From positions 1-8,040 of the forward strand of contig CBDULQ010000172.1 in the NCBI GenBank assembly GCA_965368115.1: DNA of 8,040 nt, written 5' to 3'. Origin of the DNA: CBDULQ01 sp965368115 (lineage in GTDB: Bacteria > Pseudomonadota > Gammaproteobacteria > SZUA-229). The notes under the pieces are model-generated. The model was given only the letters and a program-made list of their open reading frames with translations, had not been told where the DNA came from and did not search any database. This document shows positions 5,938 to 8,040 of the stretch, in pieces. Within the stretch, counting starts at the first letter, position 1. Each line of letters starts with the position of its first letter. The position numbers and the translations under genes are program-made.

Positions 5938-5970
5938 AAACCCGCACCTGCAATATGCAGGTGCGGGTTT
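5938..5970 (-). terminator. Rho-independent terminator of the pseudo-receiver operon
   Basis: A perfect 15-bp stem (5938-5952 with 5956-5970, core CCCGCACCTGCA) closes a 3-nt loop. On the minus strand it is followed by TTTATTTT. It lies 27 nt beyond the stop codon of the 236-residue protein, as expected for the end of that operon. With A residues on the other side it could also work on the plus strand. Confidence 0.9.
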
Positions 5971-5997
5971 ATCTACTTATTTCGACTCTATTCCGCG

Positions 5998-6708
5998 CTA
6001 CTGGATGGGTAATCGTTCGCGTAAGGCGTCACGGTCGAACCACCATTCGCCTTCACCAACGATGGCATCCACCACCATGGCCATGCGCGGTAAGAATTTG
6101 GCCGGATCATTCAGCTCCAGTTTCTCGATCCAGAAGTCCAGTGCTTCCTGAGACTTCACATCGCTATGGCGTTGCGCAACACGCGCAATCAAATTGGTGG
6201 TGAGAAAACTGAGACTACTGTCCTGTTCGTCACTGGCGCGCAGACCCACGATATAATGGGCGGTGGCTGCTGCCACTGCAGCACCATCCGAGTCACTGGG
6301 CGTTTCGTCAACGACGTAGTTGAGTATCACAATAGAGTACTCGGGATCGATCGGGTAAGTGATCGCCAGCCAGACCGCATGGCCCAGTGCACGGATCGAA
6401 GCCGGTTGATCGGTCAGGTACAGGACTTCACAGGCCTCCACTGCCTCCGACCAGCATTCCAGTTGTATGTAGGTATCCAACGCACTGCGCGCTTCGCCCC
6501 AGGCTTCCTGATTACGATCCAGCCCATGCAGTGCATGCGCCATTTTCATTTCCAGGTCGGCATGTTGCTTCGGTTCCGCATCCCGGTCGACCTTGTTAAT
6601 GTCAACCACCGCCTGGTTCAGTTCGGCCTGCAGCTTCTCCCGCGAAACAGATTCATCGGCTGCATCGACAACAACATCCTGCGGGGTTATCTTACCTTCG
6701 TCACTCAT
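5998..6708 (-). CDS. Helical TPR-like hypothetical protein, third gene of the operon
   Basis: I cannot name this family. The 236-residue product starts MSDEGKITPQ at an ATG (complement of 6706-6708) with an AGAG-type Shine-Dalgarno about 8 nt upstream. An upstream in-frame TTG at 6747 would add 13 residues but is less likely. After an acidic N-terminus (1-22), residues about 48-115 look like consecutive helical hairpins of the TPR type (ADLEMKMAHALHGLDRNQEA, then WSEAVEACEVLYL), which usually mediate protein-protein contact. The middle (118-160) includes YSIVILNYVVDE and an alanine-rich helix. The C-terminus has two tryptophan-rich patches (DFWIEKLEL at 191-199, EWWFDRDALRERL at 221-233). No signal peptide, membrane segment or catalytic motif is visible. 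It follows the 226-residue gene after 59 nt and precedes a strong terminator, so it is the last gene of the unit. A scaffold or adaptor role is inference. Confidence 0.8.
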   Translation of the reverse strand: MSDEGKITPQDVVVDAADESVSREKLQAELNQAVVDINKVDRDAEPKQHADLEMKMAHALHGLDRNQEAWGEARSALDTYIQLECWSEAVEACEVLYLTDQPASIRALGHAVWLAITYPIDPEYSIVILNYVVDETPSDSDGAAVAAATAHYIVGLRASDEQDSSLSFLTTNLIARVAQRHSDVKSQEALDFWIEKLELNDPAKFLPRMAMVVDAIVGEGEWWFDRDALRERLPIQ

Positions 6709-6767
6709 ATTACTTACTCTACCTTGTATCAGCTTCCATGACAGCAAAGACTGCCAGGGAAACGGGG

Positions 6768-7448
6768 TTAACTGGGCATTTCATTCCAGCTCTGCAAAAG
6801 TGTGCGCATGTCATCCAGACGCTGTCGTGCATTGTCGACCATGGCGTGCTCGATCTGCTGCGTTTCAACCAGCTGCCGGGCATTCTCGTAAAGCACCATC
6901 TGCTGCTCCGGTGAAAACAGTTGCATGGCAATTCCCAGGGCGGTCGCCGATTCACTCAACAGTGTCGCCACCAGCTCATCTTCATCGATTGGTGACTCGG
7001 GTCGCAACAGGTCCGCCACCAGTGGAAACTCCAGTAATTCAAAATGCGCCTCGCGCGCCTGGGTTTCGGTCTGCAACTTGGAATGCGCTTGCATATCCTG
7101 GCCAATACCCTGCCACATGGCCTGCATAATCACCGCCAGCAGCCGCTTTAACATGTCCTTGGTCTGCGACTGATCACCGGCCATACCGGCACATTGTTCA
7201 TAAGCCCGATCCAGTTGCTCTTTCAGCTTCAGCACGACATCGGCTTCGGCATTGGCATCCAGGCTGGCCGCCTGTTCCACCAGCTCATGAAAATGCTCGC
7301 GAAATCGCGCCAGTTCCAGTGCATCCTTCTGCTGGGCGGCCTGAATGTCATGCGGAGCAATCTGCGGAGAACCGAACAGGGGATTGTCCTGCTTACGTTT
7401 CAAATGACGCTCCCAGGCACCCGGGTATTCACTGAACGGTAAACTCAT
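6768..7448 (-). CDS. Helical hypothetical protein, second gene of the pseudo-receiver operon
   Basis: I do not recognise this 226-residue protein. After a short N-terminal segment with aromatic and proline residues (SEYPGAWERHLKRKQDNPLF, about 6-25), nearly all of it is predicted amphipathic helix. One run, about 38-90, includes LARFREHFHELVEQAASLDA and VVLKLKEQLDRAYEQCAGMA; another, about 97-125, includes MLKRLLAVIMQAMWQGIG; a C-terminal part covers about 155-220. Its single cysteine is residue 86. There is no signal peptide, and the most hydrophobic helix is too short and polar to be a clear membrane anchor. The ATG (complement of 7446-7448) overlaps the TGA of the receiver-like gene by 4 nt (ATGA), which implies translational coupling and roughly matched expression. 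A structural or signalling-partner role beside the pseudo-receiver is an inference from the coupling only. Confidence 0.8.
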   Translation of the reverse strand: MSLPFSEYPGAWERHLKRKQDNPLFGSPQIAPHDIQAAQQKDALELARFREHFHELVEQAASLDANAEADVVLKLKEQLDRAYEQCAGMAGDQSQTKDMLKRLLAVIMQAMWQGIGQDMQAHSKLQTETQAREAHFELLEFPLVADLLRPESPIDEDELVATLLSESATALGIAMQLFSPEQQMVLYENARQLVETQQIEHAMVDNARQRLDDMRTLLQSWNEMPS

Positions 7449-7825
7449 GCTGCCTCCTGCAATATTTCGTCGAGCGCCGCTTCGAGTTCCGACTCGTCGA
7501 TCGGAAAGGCCAGCGTCACGAATACCGGGAAAACCTGTAACAGCCGTTGCAACTGCGGCAGCTGATCCTGTTCATAGAATACGATGACCCGCGTGTCGGG
7601 CATACGTTGCACCATGGCCATCAGCGTTTCCAGGCTGCTGGTGCGATCACGAAAGTCGGACTGGAAATTGAATTCCGCCACAATGACCCTGGGCTGATCC
7701 TTCTTCAGCACTTTCACCGCCTTGCGCATGCTGTCCACCCGGCTGACCGTAAAACCTTTGCGCTGGTACAACCGGCTGAAATCCGGGTATCCGCCGATCT
7801 CGACAATAGACAACAGCAAACTCAT
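7445..7825 (-). CDS. Degenerate receiver-like (pseudo-receiver) protein, first gene of operon
   Basis: The 126-residue protein follows the CheY-type receiver order. It has strand 1 (LLLSIVEIG, 3-11), helix 1, strand 2 (FTVSRVD, 25-31), helix 2 (RKAVKVLKKDQP), strand 3 (RVIVAEF, 46-52), helix 3 (SSLETLMAMVQRMP), strand 4 (TRVIVFY, 78-84), and strand 5 leading to FPIDESELEAALDEIL (107-122). The catalytic residues are changed. The acidic pair after strand 1 is reduced to Glu9, the phospho-acceptor Asp position aligns with Glu51, and the conserved Lys of the K-P motif is Phe107 (FPI). It therefore probably cannot be phosphorylated and may be a constitutive or partner-binding domain. Length fits a stand-alone receiver. 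ATG start with AAGAG about 7 nt upstream, behind an extended -10 promoter. The alignment is by eye; the fold call is more secure than the exact residue pairing. Confidence 0.75.
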   Translation of the reverse strand: MSLLLSIVEIGGYPDFSRLYQRKGFTVSRVDSMRKAVKVLKKDQPRVIVAEFNFQSDFRDRTSSLETLMAMVQRMPDTRVIVFYEQDQLPQLQRLLQVFPVFVTLAFPIDESELEAALDEILQEAA

Positions 7826-7858
7826 GTAACGACTCTTTTGCAGACTGAATGGCCGGGC

Positions 7859-7867
7859 ATTATACCA
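7859..7867 (-). promoter_or_regulatory. Extended -10 promoter of the pseudo-receiver operon
   Basis: On the minus strand TGGTATAAT (complement of 7859-7867) is a consensus -10 with an extended TGn element. The -35 region is poor (TTCTGG at about 18 nt), which extended -10 promoters tolerate. The predicted start near 7852 gives a leader of about 27 nt before the ATG at 7825. Confidence 0.6.
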
Positions 7868-7931
7868 AGCACGCGCGGCAGACCAGAACCCTCTGCCAGT
7901 GAGGTTATCGGATGCTCCAGCCGGTACGGTT

Positions 7932-7940
7932 TGTTATGCT
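7932..7940 (+). promoter_or_regulatory. Possible extended -10 promoter for the rightmost gene
   Basis: TGTTATGCT (7932-7940) has the TGn element and a 4/6 match to TATAAT, but no recognisable -35. A start near 7947 would leave about 41 nt before the ATG at 7988. It is divergent from the pseudo-receiver operon promoter, sharing a 162-bp intergenic region. Confidence 0.3.
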
Positions 7941-7987
7941 TGCCATTCATACACCGCGAACAGCAACCACCCGGGCGGAGCAACCTC

Positions 7988-8040
7988 ATGGCAGGCAAAC
8001 TGATCGAACCCAAGGTCATCACCGATTTCAACAACAAGCC
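7988..8040 (+). CDS. Start of an unidentified gene (partial, cut by window edge)
   Basis: Seventeen codons and two bases are visible, reading MAGKLIEPKVITDFNNK. The ATG at 7988-7990 has an excellent Shine-Dalgarno, GGAG at 7977-7980, with a 7-nt spacer, and the codons look like the flanking GC-rich genes, so this is very probably a real start. The stretch has no signal peptide or recognisable motif and is too short to name. A minus-strand frame over the same bases opens within the intergenic region and lacks such support. It is transcribed divergently from the pseudo-receiver operon. Confidence 0.7.
   Translation, partial: MAGKLIEPKVITDFNNK

Noticed and set aside
6709..6747. TTG start adding 13 residues to the TPR-like protein
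   Set aside because: The ATG at 6708 has a better-placed Shine-Dalgarno and is followed by a natural acidic N-terminus; the extension starts with a rarer codon.
7822..8037. Minus-strand frame of 71 codons over the right-hand intergenic region
   Set aside because: It runs across the divergent promoter region and antisense to the plus-strand start at 7988, which has a strong GGAG Shine-Dalgarno; its product looks random.

Overview
The window is a gene-dense, GC-rich bacterial chromosome segment with one AT-rich patch of about 1.3 kb (roughly 4620-5940). The protein families, short intergenic gaps and sigma70-like promoters fit a gammaproteobacterium. This is an inference from style; there is no rRNA or marker gene to confirm it. 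No tRNA, rRNA, CRISPR array, transposase or integrase was seen.

Left part (1-1226, minus strand): a likely three-gene transcription unit led by a good sigma70-like promoter at 1198-1226. It encodes a 103-residue acidic protein of unknown function, then a complete NUDIX hydrolase, then a second NUDIX hydrolase of the NUDT15/MutT type that runs off the left edge.

Centre-left (1250-2126): a minus-strand pair, a 79-residue protein followed by a 156-residue protein with six clustered cysteines. Its promoter is divergent from one driving a plus-strand unit. That unit is a 95-residue conserved-looking small protein followed by a 712-residue SulP/SLC26-type anion transporter carrying both a STAS domain and a C-terminal cyclic-nucleotide-binding domain (2475-4613).

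AT-rich patch (4620-5940): on the minus strand lies an AraC-family regulator that appears to be decaying. The DNA-binding domain is intact (4641-5057). The upstream sequence holds an N-terminal sensor domain broken by a frameshift at a G run, an in-frame TGA, a second frame change and probably an internal deletion (5058-5468). Upstream of it is a near-perfect 15-bp direct repeat with exactly 21-bp periodicity, the geometry of AraC-family operators. It overlaps a hairpin with a T tract.

Right part (5938-7864, minus strand): an apparent operon of three poorly known genes. These are a degenerate receiver-like protein with Glu at the phospho-acceptor position, a helical 226-residue protein whose start overlaps it by 4 nt, and a TPR-like helical 236-residue protein. 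The unit has an extended -10 promoter at one end and a perfect 15-bp-stem terminator at the other. A divergent plus-strand gene with a strong Shine-Dalgarno begins at 7988 and is cut by the window edge.

The most novel material is the pseudo-receiver operon, the cysteine-rich pair, the triple-domain SulP protein, and the decaying AraC regulator with its putative operator.
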